Positions 33,692 through 43,908 of a stretch of 64,000 nt of DNA are shown here, one piece after another. Within the stretch, counting starts at the first letter, position 1; each line of letters begins with the position of its first letter. Below the pieces are notes generated by a model. It did no database searches and was not told where the DNA came from. It saw only the letters and a list, made by a program, of their open reading frames with translations. This DNA is from CBDCUW01 sp963734865 (GTDB lineage Bacteria; Planctomycetota; Planctomycetia; Pirellulales; Pirellulaceae): contig CAVTIV010000008.1 in assembly GCA_963734865.1 (NCBI GenBank), forward strand, positions 186,001-250,000, written 5' to 3'. The position numbers and the translations under genes are program-made.

Positions 33692-35509
33692 ATGAGCGTG
33701 ACTCAATATCAGTACGACGTCATTGTCATCGGGGCCGGTCATGCCGGGACCGAGGCGGCGGCGGCGGCGGCACGGCTGGGTGCGAAAACCGTGTTGCTAA
33801 CCACCAATCTCGATACGGTGGGCCAAATGTCGTGCAACCCAGCAATCGGAGGTGTCGCCAAGGGCCAAATCGTCCGTGAAGTCGACGCCCTGGGCGGTTT
33901 GATGGGCCGGGCGATTGATGCGACCGGCATCCAATTCCGTCTGCTCAATTGCCGCAAAGGCCCCGCGATGCATAGCCCTCGCGCGCAAGCTGACAAGAAA
34001 GGCTATCAACAACACATCAAGCAGCAAATCGAACAACAGCCCAACCTCGATCTCCGCCAGGAGACGGTCGAAGACCTGATTACCGAAACCGATGCCCGGA
34101 TGACACGGATCGCCGGCGTTCGCGTTCGCGGTGATGCAGAATACCTCGCACCGACCGTGGTGCTGACCACGGGCACGTTCCTGCAAGCGATCATGCACAC
34201 CGGCAAGGCGACCTCCGCAGGTGGCAGGGCAGGGGAGGGGACGACAGCCGGAATCAGTGGCGCACTGCACCGTTTGGGATTTGAGATCCAGCGGTTCAAG
34301 ACCGGAACCCCGCCGCGACTCAACGCACGAACGATCGATTACAGCCAAGTCGAATTGCAACCCGGCGATGACAATCCGCAACCGTTTTCCTTCCTGACCG
34401 ACTCGCTTGATCTGCAGCAGTTGCCCTGTCACATCACGTTCACCAATGACGCGGTCCACCAGCTGATCCGCGCCAACCTGCATCGCGCACCGATGTACAG
34501 CGGCCAAATCAATTCACGTGGTCCACGATACTGTCCATCGATCGAGGATAAGGTCGTTCGCTTTGCCGACAAGACGTCGCACCAGTTGTTTCTTGAACCC
34601 GAAGGCAGAAACACCGAGGAAGTGTACGTCAACGGAATCTCGACCAGCTTGCCACGCGACGTCCAAGACCAAATGTTTCGTCTCATCCAGGGTCTCGAAA
34701 ATGCCGTGATCATGCGTTACGGCTATGCGGTCGAATATGACTTTTGTCCGCCGACCCAGTTGTGGCCGCACCTGGAATCGAAAGCGGTCGAAGGTCTCTT
34801 CCTGGCCGGACAGATCAACGGCACAACCGGCTACGAAGAAGCTGCCGGCCAGGGATTGATCGCCGGCCTCAATGCCGCTCGAAAAGTCGCCGCGAAAGAT
34901 CCGTGGCTGCCGACGCGCGACCAAGCCTACATTGGCGTGCTGGTGGATGACTTGGTCACCTCGGGGACCGACGAACCCTATCGCATGTTTACCAGCCGTG
35001 CCGAATACCGGCTGTTACTCCGCCAAGACAATGCCGACCGACGACTCTGTGCCGCCGCGGACGAACTCGGCCTGATCTCCGCCGAGCGTCGCAACCGTTT
35101 TGCCGAAAAGCTTCGTCAAATCGAGCGGGGCATCGCCATGCTCAAGGCCGCACGTGTCGAAGGCGTCAGCGGCGAGGTCTATTTGCGCCGTCCCGAAGTC
35201 GATTGGCCACAGATCTGCCAGCGGGTCGACGGCCTGTCGCAGATCGAAGCGTCCGCTGCGCAGCAATGTCTCTATGACATCAAATACGAGGGATACGTGG
35301 CCCGCCAAAGGATGGAAGTCGAAAGACACCAGCGACTAGCGGCCAAAAGCATTCCCACCACCTTTGACTACGACCGAATCGTGCCGCTGCGGAGCGAGGC
35401 TCGCGAGAAGTTGAACCGCATTCGGCCGCTCAATCTGGATCAAGCCAAACGCATCAGCGGGATCACTCCCGCCGACATCGCGCTCGTGCTGGCCCATCTG
35501 GAGGCCTAG
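33692..35509 (+). CDS. mnmG: tRNA uridine 5-carboxymethylaminomethyl modification enzyme MnmG
   Basis: FAD-dependent enzyme that, with MnmE, modifies the wobble uridine of several tRNAs. The N-terminal FAD site is VIVIGAGHAGTEAAAAAARLG; the family signatures CNPAIGGVAKGQIVREVDALGG, KTGTPPRL and GYEEAAGQGLIAGLNAAR are present, and the C-terminal helical domain ends with ITPADIALVLAHL. I chose the ATG at 33692 (MSVTQYQYDVIV); an earlier start at 33650 would add 14 unconserved residues. The 605 residues are normal. No frame break. Confidence 0.96.
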   Translation: MSVTQYQYDVIVIGAGHAGTEAAAAAARLGAKTVLLTTNLDTVGQMSCNPAIGGVAKGQIVREVDALGGLMGRAIDATGIQFRLLNCRKGPAMHSPRAQADKKGYQQHIKQQIEQQPNLDLRQETVEDLITETDARMTRIAGVRVRGDAEYLAPTVVLTTGTFLQAIMHTGKATSAGGRAGEGTTAGISGALHRLGFEIQRFKTGTPPRLNARTIDYSQVELQPGDDNPQPFSFLTDSLDLQQLPCHITFTNDAVHQLIRANLHRAPMYSGQINSRGPRYCPSIEDKVVRFADKTSHQLFLEPEGRNTEEVYVNGISTSLPRDVQDQMFRLIQGLENAVIMRYGYAVEYDFCPPTQLWPHLESKAVEGLFLAGQINGTTGYEEAAGQGLIAGLNAARKVAAKDPWLPTRDQAYIGVLVDDLVTSGTDEPYRMFTSRAEYRLLLRQDNADRRLCAAADELGLISAERRNRFAEKLRQIERGIAMLKAARVEGVSGEVYLRRPEVDWPQICQRVDGLSQIEASAAQQCLYDIKYEGYVARQRMEVERHQRLAAKSIPTTFDYDRIVPLRSEAREKLNRIRPLNLDQAKRISGITPADIALVLAHLEA

Positions 35510-35594
35510 TGGTTCGTTAAATTTTTCTTGCCAGGCAACACACGAATCACGTTAACTTCAATCAACTGGGTTACTTACGTCGATTGAATCGATC

Positions 35595-35622
35595 TTGACC
35601 AAATTGCCCAATCCGATAGAAT
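35595..35622 (+). promoter_or_regulatory. Sigma-70-like promoter candidate for the two-component operon
   Basis: TTGACC at 35595-35600 and TAGAAT at 35617-35622, separated by 16 bases, resemble -35 and -10 boxes. They lie 128 bases before the small ORF at 35750. This is a match by eye to the general consensus; planctomycete promoters are poorly known. The rest of 35510-35749 shows nothing else I can name apart from the Shine-Dalgarno sequence of that ORF. Confidence 0.35.
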
Positions 35623-35749
35623 TCGGTATCGAGGCAAACTCGGTAAGGCAGATAGACTCGGAGTTTCCTGCCACTTACGTTCTCCACGCAAGTTAACGCG
35701 GAAATGTGGTAGTGCGGTAGAGCGGGGAGTTTGCTAAAGGAGGCTCTCG

Positions 35750-35947
35750 TTGAGCAACGGCGGCAATTGTGCAGTGGAAAGCATGATGGTCACGCAGTTG
35801 ATCAACGCGGTTGGTCCGCGGTACATATCCGCGCACCAAAGTCCGTCCGGTCGTCAGTGGGTATTCAATTGGATATCTCACCAGCGATTGGACAATCGAT
35901 TCATTCGGAAACGGCTAGTCATGCAGGGAGGATGGTTTCTGCCATGA
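35750..35947 (+). CDS. Small 65-residue ORF translationally coupled to the response regulator
   Basis: A TTG-started ORF with an unusually good ribosome site: AAAGGAGG at 35736-35743, 6 bases before the start. Its stop overlaps the response-regulator start as ATGA at 35944-35947, so ribosomes could pass from one to the other. The product (MSNGGNCAVESMMV at the N-terminus, ending VMQGGWFLP) has no recognisable domain, signal peptide or membrane segment. It could be a real small protein, or a leader ORF that sets the level of the regulator. Confidence 0.5.
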   Translation: MSNGGNCAVESMMVTQLINAVGPRYISAHQSPSGRQWVFNWISHQRLDNRFIRKRLVMQGGWFLP

Positions 35948-36531
35948 CCAATAAAACGGTCTTCACGACAGGCGAAGCAGCCAAAATTTGTAAAGTCAGC
36001 CAGCAGACGATCATTCGTTGTTTCGACAACGGATCGTTAAAAGGCTTTCGGGTACCCGGCAGTAAATTCCGGCGGATCCCTCGTGAACAGCTCTACCTGT
36101 TCATGAAGGACAATGGAATTCCCACCGATGCGCTCGAGAGCGGCAAGAAGAAGCTTTTGATAGTGGATGACGACCAGGACCTCGTGGATCTGATCCAGGA
36201 CGGTTTTGAGCGTGATGGTCGGTTTGACATCCGCACGGCCAACAATGGCTTTGATGCAGGGATGGGGGTCAAAGAATTCCGACCCGACCTGGTGATTCTC
36301 GATGTCATGCTTCCCGACATCAATGGTAGGGAAGTTTGCCAACGGGTTCGTAGCGATCCGGCCTTGGACATGGTCAAGATCCTGTGCATTTCCGGGATGG
36401 TCGAGCACAGCAAGGTCGAGGGTCTGAAAGCGGCCGGTGCGAACGATTTCATGCAAAAGCCGTTTGCAATCGAGGACCTGATCGTCCGGTCGTGCGACCT
36501 GTTGGAGATCGAACGTAGCGTGGTCGGCTGA
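35944..36531 (+). CDS. Response regulator: excisionase-type HTH fused to receiver domain
   Basis: 195 residues from the ATG at 35944. Residues 4-55 form an excisionase/MerR-like helix-turn-helix (FTTGEAAKICKVSQQTIIRCFDNG, then GFRVPGSKFRRIPREQL). Residues 68-190 form a CheY-like receiver with the acidic pair Asp75/Asp76 (IVDDDQD), phospho-acceptor Asp120 (LVILDVMLPD), Ser150 and Lys172 (MQKPF). The order DNA-binding first, receiver second, is the reverse of most response regulators but is found in Planctomycetes. A GTG-started histidine kinase gene follows one base after the stop, so the pair is very likely cognate. Confidence 0.9.
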   Translation: MTNKTVFTTGEAAKICKVSQQTIIRCFDNGSLKGFRVPGSKFRRIPREQLYLFMKDNGIPTDALESGKKKLLIVDDDQDLVDLIQDGFERDGRFDIRTANNGFDAGMGVKEFRPDLVILDVMLPDINGREVCQRVRSDPALDMVKILCISGMVEHSKVEGLKAAGANDFMQKPFAIEDLIVRSCDLLEIERSVVG

Positions 36532-36532
36532 G

Positions 36533-37851
36533 GTGACGAGCGAAGGTTCGCTAACCGACGATGAAATCGCCTGGGATCGGATCCGCGACCGCAACGAACG
36601 GGACACACTTGAGAGAATGAGCCCGATGGGGTTGTTGCCCTGCTTGCGACGCGGATCGGATCGATGGTGGTTGCCACGGTCCGGCATTGCGACCGAAGCA
36701 CTCGGACACGCGTTGCTGGCGTTTGGCCGTGGTCAGGTCGACGAATCAACCCGTCGAAGGGTGGTCGATGCGTGAAGCAGCGATCCACCGCTGCTGATCT
36801 ATGCGGCCCTTTGCTGGCCGGGCGATCGTGTCCAGTTGGACGATTTGGCAGATTGGTTGACTCAACATGCCGTCAGCCGGTTTGCCAGCGGCGACGCGTT
36901 CCTGGGAGCCCCGCTGATCGACCAGGATGTTCGACGGCGGTGGAATAAGCTTCGCGATCACTACAAAACGCTGCCCTGGAACCAGTGGCTTAGCGATGCG
37001 TCATTGTGGTTAGAACTGACCGGCCCAAATGTCTCGACGGCATGGCGCGAGCAATGGCCGCAACTGGTCGCTGGCGTTGACAACTTGATCGATCCGGTCG
37101 ATTCGGTGAATGACTGCATGCTGCAGCAACTGGCCCGGATGATGCAGCGTGGCGCTCGCTCGAACAATCCTTTGACACCCGTTTGCGGAAGAGCAAAATG
37201 GGGGCATTGAAACAATTGACGTACGGATTGAGCCATGAGATCAACAATCCGCTGGCCAACATTTCGACGCGTGCCCAGCAACTCCAGCGAGGCGAGGAGG
37301 ATCCGACGCGGTTGGCGATTCTGCAGCGCATTGTCGACCAGGTCTATCGCGCTCACGAAATGATTTCGGACTTGATGTTTTATGCGAACCCACCATCGGC
37401 CAACCGCCAGCGGTGCGACCTGAACCAAACCTTGCTCTCGGTCACCAGCGGTTTTCAAGAGGAAGCTGAGCGTCAAGCGATTCGACTGGAGGTCCAACCT
37501 TTGGCGGAAGCGGCGCCGGCGGTGGTCGACGAAAAGATGATCGGTGAGGCGTTGCGAGCGCTGATCCGAAACTCGATCGACGCAATCGGATGCCAGGGGA
37601 CGATCGTCGTTTCGCTCGTTCGGCACCCAGGGCAACTGATGATCCACGTCGCCGATAGTGGGCCGGGCCTTTCCGATTATGCCCGCGAGCATGCTTTTGA
37701 CCCCTATTTTAGCGGCCGCGAGGCGGGACGTGGCCTCGGGTTGGGACTCTGTCGTGCCTATCGAATCGCCAAGTTGCACTTCGGTGACGTGACGCTAGCG
37801 GGTGGGCCGATCGGCTGTGTCGCCACGATCACATTGAACGATTTTTCATAG
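36533..37851 (+). CDS. Sensor histidine kinase, with in-frame TGA at 36773 and frame break near 37160
   Basis: Starts with GTG one base after the response-regulator stop. The catalytic part is clear: H-box LSHEINNPLANI, N-box LRALIRNSIDAIG, G1 VADSGPGLSDYA and the G2-like GRGLGLGLCRAYRIA. The first 200 or so residues (WLPRSGIATEALGHALLAF, PLLIYAALCWPGDRVQLDDLADWL) are helical-looking and unassigned; I see no transmembrane segment, so the kinase is probably cytosolic. The N-terminal frame has a TGA at 36773-36775 after which the same frame stays coding, and a one-base deletion near 37155-37165 moves the H-box into another frame. Either both are sequence errors or the gene is decaying. Confidence 0.75.
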
Positions 37852-37952
37852 CCGCGCCCGGACCTGATTCGCTCTATGGTACGGTAGGTGATCCGTCTTC
37901 TTGGCGGAATCGTACGATTTTCAGCACAGGTTCCCAGCCTCCGAGAGAAGCG

Positions 37953-39416
37953 ATGCGAACGGCCAACGTTTGTGGACGAGCCCATTCAGGGCATGCATTT
38001 GAATCGTTCGGCGGCACCACGCGCGAGGGACTCTGCTTTGTCAGTCGCCGAAATTTCCTCAAGGCCGGAATTGCCGGTGTCGCCGGTTTGTCCCTGCCCG
38101 AATTGTTACAACAGCGGGCGATGGCAATCGAGGCGGGACGAAGTCTCTCGAGCGACAAAGCGGTCATTTTATTGTGGATGACGGGTGGGCCGAGCCATAT
38201 CGACACCTGGGACATGAAGCCCGACCGACCGGCAATCAATCGTGGCCCTTTCTCACCGATTGGCACTGCGATCCCCGGCGAGTTCATCTGTGAGCACTTG
38301 CCGCGTCAAGCGGCGATGTTGGACAAATTCACCATCATCCGCAGTGTCGATTGTCGGGGCAGTAACCACGAACCGAACATGGTGATGCAAACCGGTCACC
38401 GGGAGGCGTCACCGCGTGTCAATCCCATCGGCGGCAAATACCCATCCATTGGCTCGGTCGTCTCCAAAATGCACGGTCCAAATCGTGCCGAGATGCCGGC
38501 CTATGTCGCCTTCCAAAAATCGCGTTCGCACATCGGCTATGCCGGCTATCTCGGTCGCCGCCACGACCCGTTCCTGGGTAATCAAGCGGCCAGACTGCCG
38601 ATCTACGACCTGGTGGGCAAGGACAGCGGAAAAGAGTCCGAAGCCACGATGTTCAACTTCGCCAAGAATCTCAGCTTCGATCGCATCCATCAGCGAAGCG
38701 AACTGCTTCACCAACTCGATCATGTCCGTCGCGAGCTCGATCATTCGCCCCAAGTCCAGGCATACAGTCAATACCAGCAGCAGGCGATCGAAACGCTGAC
38801 CGGCGGCCATGTACAACGGGCCTTCGACCTGGACCAGGAATCTCAACAGACACGAGATCGGTATGGCCAGCATCTTTGGTCCCGGCAAGCGCTGTTAGCT
38901 CGGCGACTTGTCGAATCGGGCGTCTCATTCGTCACCATCGATCTCAGTTATCACACCGCATCGGGAACCTGGGATAACCACGGCGATAACATCCCACCCT
39001 ACGGTGGCATCTCGAAAGGACTCAAGCCGCTGTTGCCGCTGTTCGATCACGTGATCACGACGTTGGTCGCCGACCTGCAAGATCGTCGGCTGCTGGATGA
39101 TGTGCTGGTAATCGCCATGGGCGAGTTTGGCCGGACGCCCAACATGGGTACGCAGGGAAGCACCGATGGACGCAATCACTGGCCGCAAGTGATGTCGATG
39201 TGCTTGGCTGGCGGAGGCCTCCGTCACGGGCAAGTGATCGGATCGACCGAACGGGATGGCGGACAAATCAAAAGCCGTCCCGTGACCCCAGGCGATCTGG
39301 CGGCGACGATCTACCATCACATGCAAGTGCCACTTGATGCCAGTTACGAAGACACTCGCGGCCAACCCCATCCGATCGTGCAGGAAAACGGCAAGCCCCT
39401 GGCCGAGCTGATTTGA
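37953..39416 (+). CDS. DUF1501 secreted (Tat) protein, sulfatase-like fold
   Basis: 487 residues of the planctomycete DUF1501 family. The Tat motif is SRRNFLKAG (residues 31-39), followed by a hydrophobic stretch (IAGVAGLSLPELL), so it is probably exported folded. The core shows WMTGGPSHIDTWDMKP, an Asp/His-rich segment (DHVITTLVADL) and MGEFGRTPN, shared with alkaline-phosphatase-superfamily proteins. Members often occur beside DUF1549/DUF1553 cytochrome genes; here none is adjacent. The activity of the family is unproven. Confidence 0.9.
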   Translation: MRTANVCGRAHSGHAFESFGGTTREGLCFVSRRNFLKAGIAGVAGLSLPELLQQRAMAIEAGRSLSSDKAVILLWMTGGPSHIDTWDMKPDRPAINRGPFSPIGTAIPGEFICEHLPRQAAMLDKFTIIRSVDCRGSNHEPNMVMQTGHREASPRVNPIGGKYPSIGSVVSKMHGPNRAEMPAYVAFQKSRSHIGYAGYLGRRHDPFLGNQAARLPIYDLVGKDSGKESEATMFNFAKNLSFDRIHQRSELLHQLDHVRRELDHSPQVQAYSQYQQQAIETLTGGHVQRAFDLDQESQQTRDRYGQHLWSRQALLARRLVESGVSFVTIDLSYHTASGTWDNHGDNIPPYGGISKGLKPLLPLFDHVITTLVADLQDRRLLDDVLVIAMGEFGRTPNMGTQGSTDGRNHWPQVMSMCLAGGGLRHGQVIGSTERDGGQIKSRPVTPGDLAATIYHHMQVPLDASYEDTRGQPHPIVQENGKPLAELI

Positions 39417-39579
39417 TCTCCGGAAGCTCTCGGCACAGGGATGTCCGCTTCGCGTCGACACGTCTAGGCGATTGGTTTCTTTTGGCCGATACTGACGAAA
39501 ACCGGGCTCCCCGCCGGCCGACGCCATCGATCCGCTCGCCCAATTCCGCTGTCAACCACGAACAATTGGACCATTGAAC

Positions 39580-41096
39580 ATGCTCGATTCCGCTCTCGAA
39601 CTGTTGCGACTGCAGGCCAGCGGCGAAGTCACAGCGGTCGAGATTGCGAACCGAGCGATGGACGAGATCGAAGCATCACACACTGCCTTGGGTGCCTATA
39701 CCCACTTCGATCGCGAATTCGCTTTGACCGCCGCCCACGCGGTGGACGCCAAACGCAAGGCGGGGCAAAAGCTCGGGCCGCTCGCTGGCGTGCCCATCGC
39801 GATCAAGGACGTGTTGTGCACCAAGGACATGCCGACGACTTGTTCGTCCAACATGCTGCGTGACTTTCGTCCACCCTACGATGCGACCGTGATCGAGAAG
39901 CTTCGTGATGCCGATGCCGTGATCGTTGGCAAAACGAACATGGATGAATTCGCGATGGGCGCCAGCACCGAAACGAGCCGCTTGGCGTGACACGCAACCC
40001 ATGGGACCTCGATCGAACACCCGGCGGCAGCAGCGGCGGTTCGGCAGCCTGCGTCGCGGCCGGAACCGTGCCACTTAGCCTGGGCAGCGATACCGGGGGA
40101 TCGATTCGCCAGCCCGCCGCATTTTGCGGGATCACCGGGCTGAAACCGACCTATGGAAGGGTCAGCCGCTATGGGCTGATCGCGTTTGCCAGCAGCCTGG
40201 ATCAAGTCGGGCCGATGGCCTGGTCGGTGGCAGATGTCGCATTGCTGTTGGAAACGATCGCCGGATACGAACCGCGCGATTCGACGTCGCTCAATGTCGA
40301 CGTCCCCAAGTATACCAGCGTACTGCAGTCCACCGACCTGCGAGGCATTCGAATCGGTGTCCTGCGCGATTCACTCGATAGCGACGGCGTGCACGATTCG
40401 ATCCGCGACGCAGTGATCGCATCCATCGACGTTTTCCGTAGCAACGGTGCCGAAATCATCGAGATCGATCTGCCCCATCGCCAGTATTGGGTACCCACGT
40501 ATTATGTGATCGCGCCCTGCGAGGCGAGCAGCAACCTCTCTCGCTATGACGGTGCCCACTATGGGCACCGCACGCGTGACTTGGAAAGGCAATGTGTGAT
40601 CGTCCCACAGGAAAACGGTGACCAGCTTGGTCCGCTCGTCACAAGCTATTGTCGCAGCCGCGCCGAGGGTTTCGGCAGCGAGGTGAAAAGGCGAATCATG
40701 GTCGGCACTTATGCGCTCAGCGAAGGTTATGCCGACCAGTACTACAACCAAGCCTTGAAGGTGCGCCGATTGATCAAAGGCGACTTCGATGCCGCGTTCT
40801 CGCAAGCCGATTTGTTGCTCGGCCCGGTCACGCCCAGCACATCCTTTCGGCTGGGCGAGAAAATCGACGACCCGATCCAGATGTTTCTCTGTGACCTGTT
40901 CACGGTGGGGGCAAACCTTGCTGGAATTCCTGCGATCTCGCTGCCGGCCGGACTCGACAGCGGCGGCCTGCCAGTCGGCATCCAGCTTCAAGCTCCCGCC
41001 CTGGAAGAGTCGCGACTGCTGTTTGCCGGAGCCGCTTTCCAGGCCGCCACCGACTACCACAAACGGCGTCCCCAACCGTTGGCAAAAAAATCATGA
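39580..41096 (+). CDS. gatA: Asp/Glu-tRNA(Asn/Gln) amidotransferase subunit A, frame break near 39978
   Basis: Amidase-signature subunit that supplies ammonia to convert Glu-tRNA-Gln (and Asp-tRNA-Asn) to the correct aminoacyl-tRNA. The Lys-Ser-cisSer triad is visible: Lys76 in VPIAIKDVLC, then GGSSGGSAA and GSDTGGSIRQPA. The frame stops at 39990 with conserved sequence resuming at once (GVTRNPWDLDRTPGGSS), so one base is missing in about AGCCGCTTGG, perhaps from AGCGCGCTTGG. I chose ATG 39580; a TTG at 39574 is also in frame. Its stop overlaps gatB as ATGA. gatC is not in the window. Confidence 0.93.
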
Positions 41097-42571
41097 CCAC
41101 CGCAGCAGAGCCAACTTCCGAAACAATCATTGGCCTCGAAGTGCACGTGCAGCTGAAAACCCAGACCAAGCTGTTCTGTGGCTGCAGCACGCGATTTGGT
41201 GCACCACCGAATACCCAGGTCTGCCCCGTCTGCCTCGGCCTGCCCGGCGCCCTGCCGGTATTGAACGAGCATGCGATCGATCTGGCGATTCGCACCGGAT
41301 TGGCAATTCATTGCTCCATCCCACCGATGACCAAATGGGATCGCAAACAGTACTTCTATCCCGATTTACCAAAAGGCTATCAGATCAGCCAATTTGATCT
41401 GCCGATCTGTGCCGACGGCTATTTGGAGATCGCCGATCCCGAGGACTCCGAACAATCACGACGCATCGAAATCATTCGCGCCCACCTGGAAGAAGATGCC
41501 GGCAAGAGCATGCACGACGAGGCATCCGGACGCGCCGATTCGCGAATCGACCTGAATCGCTGCGGCACGCCGCTGCTGGAAATCGTCAGCCAACCCGACA
41601 TGCGATCCCCGGCCCAGGCACACGCTTATCTGACCAAACTGAAAGCGCTGCTCACCCATCTCGATGTTTCCGATTGCGAAATGCAAGAGGGCAGCCTGCG
41701 TGTGGATGCCAACGTCAACCTGCACATCGTTGCCGACGGCAAGAAGATCGCGACGCCGATCGTCGAAGTCAAAAACATGAACAGTTTTCGAGCGGTCGAA
41801 GCGGCACTCCACTACGAGGTCGGCCGGCAATACGATGAATGGGAAAAGACGGGACACACGATCAACACTCACTCGAAAACGACATGGGGCTGGGACGAGA
41901 TCCAGCAGAAAACTTTCCTGCAACGTGCCAAGGAAGAGTCGGCCGACTATCGCTACTTCCCTGATCCCGACTTGCTGCCGGTCAGGATCCCCCGTGAACG
42001 TGTGGACCAACTGCGCGCGGCACTGGGCGAGACACCCGAGGCGACGCGAGAGCGATTACAGAGCCAATACTCGATCAAGCCCTACGATGCCGATGTGATC
42101 GTCACCCAGGGACGGGCAGTCATCGATTATTTCGAGCGGGTCGCCGAAGTATCCGGCGACGGCAAGCGTGCCAGTTCTTGGCTGCAGCAAGACGTGATGC
42201 GCACCATGAACGATCGCCAGGTCAATATTGCCGACTTTCCTGTCACCGCCGATCAACTGGGTGATCTTTTGAATCGAGTCGTCGCCGGCCAGGTCGATCA
42301 TAGCCGGGCTCGGGACATCTTTGCCCATCTGCTGGACAACCGAAGTAGCGTCGATAACGCCATCAGCGTTTTGGGGATCGAAATGGTTGACAGCAGCGAC
42401 ATAGAGTCGCTGTGCCGCGAATTGCTGGAGGCCAACCCGAAAATTGTCGAGGATGTTCGTGGCGGCAAAATGCAAGCGGTTGGGTCGTTGATCGGACAGG
42501 CGAGAAACAAGAATCCGAACGCCAGCCCGCAGCAGGTGCGAGAGACGCTGTTGCGATTGATCCAGTCGTAG
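41093..42571 (+). CDS. gatB: Asp/Glu-tRNA(Asn/Gln) amidotransferase subunit B
   Basis: The kinase-like subunit that activates the mischarged tRNA. The family start IIGLEVHVQLKTQTKLFCGC is followed by a zinc-site cysteine set (CGC...CPVC), then YFYPDLPKGYQISQ and EEDAGKSMHDE. The C-terminal YqeY-like helical tail ends with QQVRETLLRLI. The 492 residues are full length with no frame break. It overlaps gatA by 4 bases, so the two are cotranslated. Confidence 0.96.
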   Translation: MTTAAEPTSETIIGLEVHVQLKTQTKLFCGCSTRFGAPPNTQVCPVCLGLPGALPVLNEHAIDLAIRTGLAIHCSIPPMTKWDRKQYFYPDLPKGYQISQFDLPICADGYLEIADPEDSEQSRRIEIIRAHLEEDAGKSMHDEASGRADSRIDLNRCGTPLLEIVSQPDMRSPAQAHAYLTKLKALLTHLDVSDCEMQEGSLRVDANVNLHIVADGKKIATPIVEVKNMNSFRAVEAALHYEVGRQYDEWEKTGHTINTHSKTTWGWDEIQQKTFLQRAKEESADYRYFPDPDLLPVRIPRERVDQLRAALGETPEATRERLQSQYSIKPYDADVIVTQGRAVIDYFERVAEVSGDGKRASSWLQQDVMRTMNDRQVNIADFPVTADQLGDLLNRVVAGQVDHSRARDIFAHLLDNRSSVDNAISVLGIEMVDSSDIESLCRELLEANPKIVEDVRGGKMQAVGSLIGQARNKNPNASPQQVRETLLRLIQS

Positions 42572-42586
42572 GAGGGGGGGTAGAAG

Positions 42587-43060
42587 TTGGTCCAAAAAAC
42601 ATCGACTCAAACGAGTCGCGCCGATTACGGATTCATCGCGATCGTTACGTTCATCGCCTTCAATGCGATTTGGCTGCTGCTGATGCCCTGGGTGCCGTCG
42701 ATCGCCTCGGCCACGATTCATCGCTTTCATCTGCGGACCGGATCCTTTGCCCTGTGGGCGATCCAACAACCGATTCCATCGATGTACAACTTCGCCAATC
42801 GGTATGAGGTTCGTGATCTGCCACCGGGGCTGCTCGATCCGATCATCGACACCACCGAAAAGCGGTACATCAATCACTTTCCGACACGAATCCTGACCTT
42901 CGCCAACACGCGTTATCGATTCCTCGTCGATGGCAAGGACCACTGGATCACCGTCGACACGAGCTACCGCGGTCAAACGCTGGAAACCCGTTTTCATGCC
43001 AAGCCGCGGGAGTCGGGCGGGTTCGATATGATCTGTCTTTCACGGGCGAAAAAGCAGTGA
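42587..43060 (+). CDS. Hypothetical membrane-anchored protein
   Basis: 157 residues, TTG start with AGGAGG about 10 bases upstream. One transmembrane helix near the N-terminus (FIAIVTFIAFNAIWLLLMPW), then a soluble, probably periplasmic domain with no motif that I recognise. Its stop overlaps the next gene's start as GTGA, so the two membrane proteins are cotranslated and may work together. Confidence 0.75.
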   Translation: MVQKTSTQTSRADYGFIAIVTFIAFNAIWLLLMPWVPSIASATIHRFHLRTGSFALWAIQQPIPSMYNFANRYEVRDLPPGLLDPIIDTTEKRYINHFPTRILTFANTRYRFLVDGKDHWITVDTSYRGQTLETRFHAKPRESGGFDMICLSRAKKQ

Positions 43061-43908
43061 ATGGGACGGCGACCGACTCACCTCCGGTGAACCAGCCAGT
43101 CGAGGAACCGCGACCGCAGGTCAGCGAGACAACGATCAATCGCGCTCTCGTGGCCCATCGCGTGGTACAGGCGGGAATGCTGCTGGCGTTGGTCTGGAAA
43201 TGGTGGTTCTTTGTTTTGGCCAGTCGCGTATACGTTGAGATACCGCTCGTCGATGACTTCTTTCCCAGTGTTTTGCAGTCGATTTGGACCGTTCGAATCG
43301 CCTATCTCGGGACCGTCGGCGCGATCGGATTGAACCTGATGACCGGCAGCAATCAACGGCAACGTGTCTACGGTCTGCTGACGTTTCTGGGCTCGTCAGT
43401 GTTGTGTCTGCATCAAACCAGCTACAACGACATGACGTTCGTGACCGCCTGGTGGACCAGTCTGTGGGCGCTGTGGTATGTGCATCACATCGACGACGCG
43501 GACCGGGATGCGATGCTTCGGCGTGCCGCTTTCTTGAGCCGCCTGATCATCTCGGTCATCCTGCTCGGTGGGGCAGCCGGCAAGTGGACCGGCGAATACT
43601 GGTCGGGCGAAGTCTTTTATGACATCTATTTCCGTGACCGTGATTTCTGGCTGTTCAATATCCTCCGCGCGAACTTTGACGATCAAACGCTACACGTACT
43701 GGCGATGTGGTATAGCCGAAAAGTTATCATCATCGAGACGGTTGCCGGGCTGGGACTTTGGCTATTGCCGCCCAAATGGGCCGCCGCGACCGCTGTCATC
43801 TTGCTGACCTCGATCGCACTGCTGTCCAACTTCTTGCTGTTCTCGGTCCTGCTCAGCCTGATCGGGCTGGCGGCCGTTGGATTTTTTGTTCGCAAGCCGT
43901 CATCATGA
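43057..43908 (+). CDS. Hypothetical multi-pass membrane protein (possible HTTM-like)
   Basis: 283 residues with about six hydrophobic segments (GMLLALVWKWWFFVLAS, AYLGTVGAIGLNLM, LSRLIISVILLGGAAGKW and a C-terminal pair ending LIGLAAVGFF). The arrangement with conserved Trp, Lys and Arg positions recalls HTTM-type membrane domains, but I cannot confirm that. GTG start overlapping the preceding gene. A function cannot be given. Confidence 0.75.
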   Translation: MNGTATDSPPVNQPVEEPRPQVSETTINRALVAHRVVQAGMLLALVWKWWFFVLASRVYVEIPLVDDFFPSVLQSIWTVRIAYLGTVGAIGLNLMTGSNQRQRVYGLLTFLGSSVLCLHQTSYNDMTFVTAWWTSLWALWYVHHIDDADRDAMLRRAAFLSRLIISVILLGGAAGKWTGEYWSGEVFYDIYFRDRDFWLFNILRANFDDQTLHVLAMWYSRKVIIIETVAGLGLWLLPPKWAAATAVILLTSIALLSNFLLFSVLLSLIGLAAVGFFVRKPSS

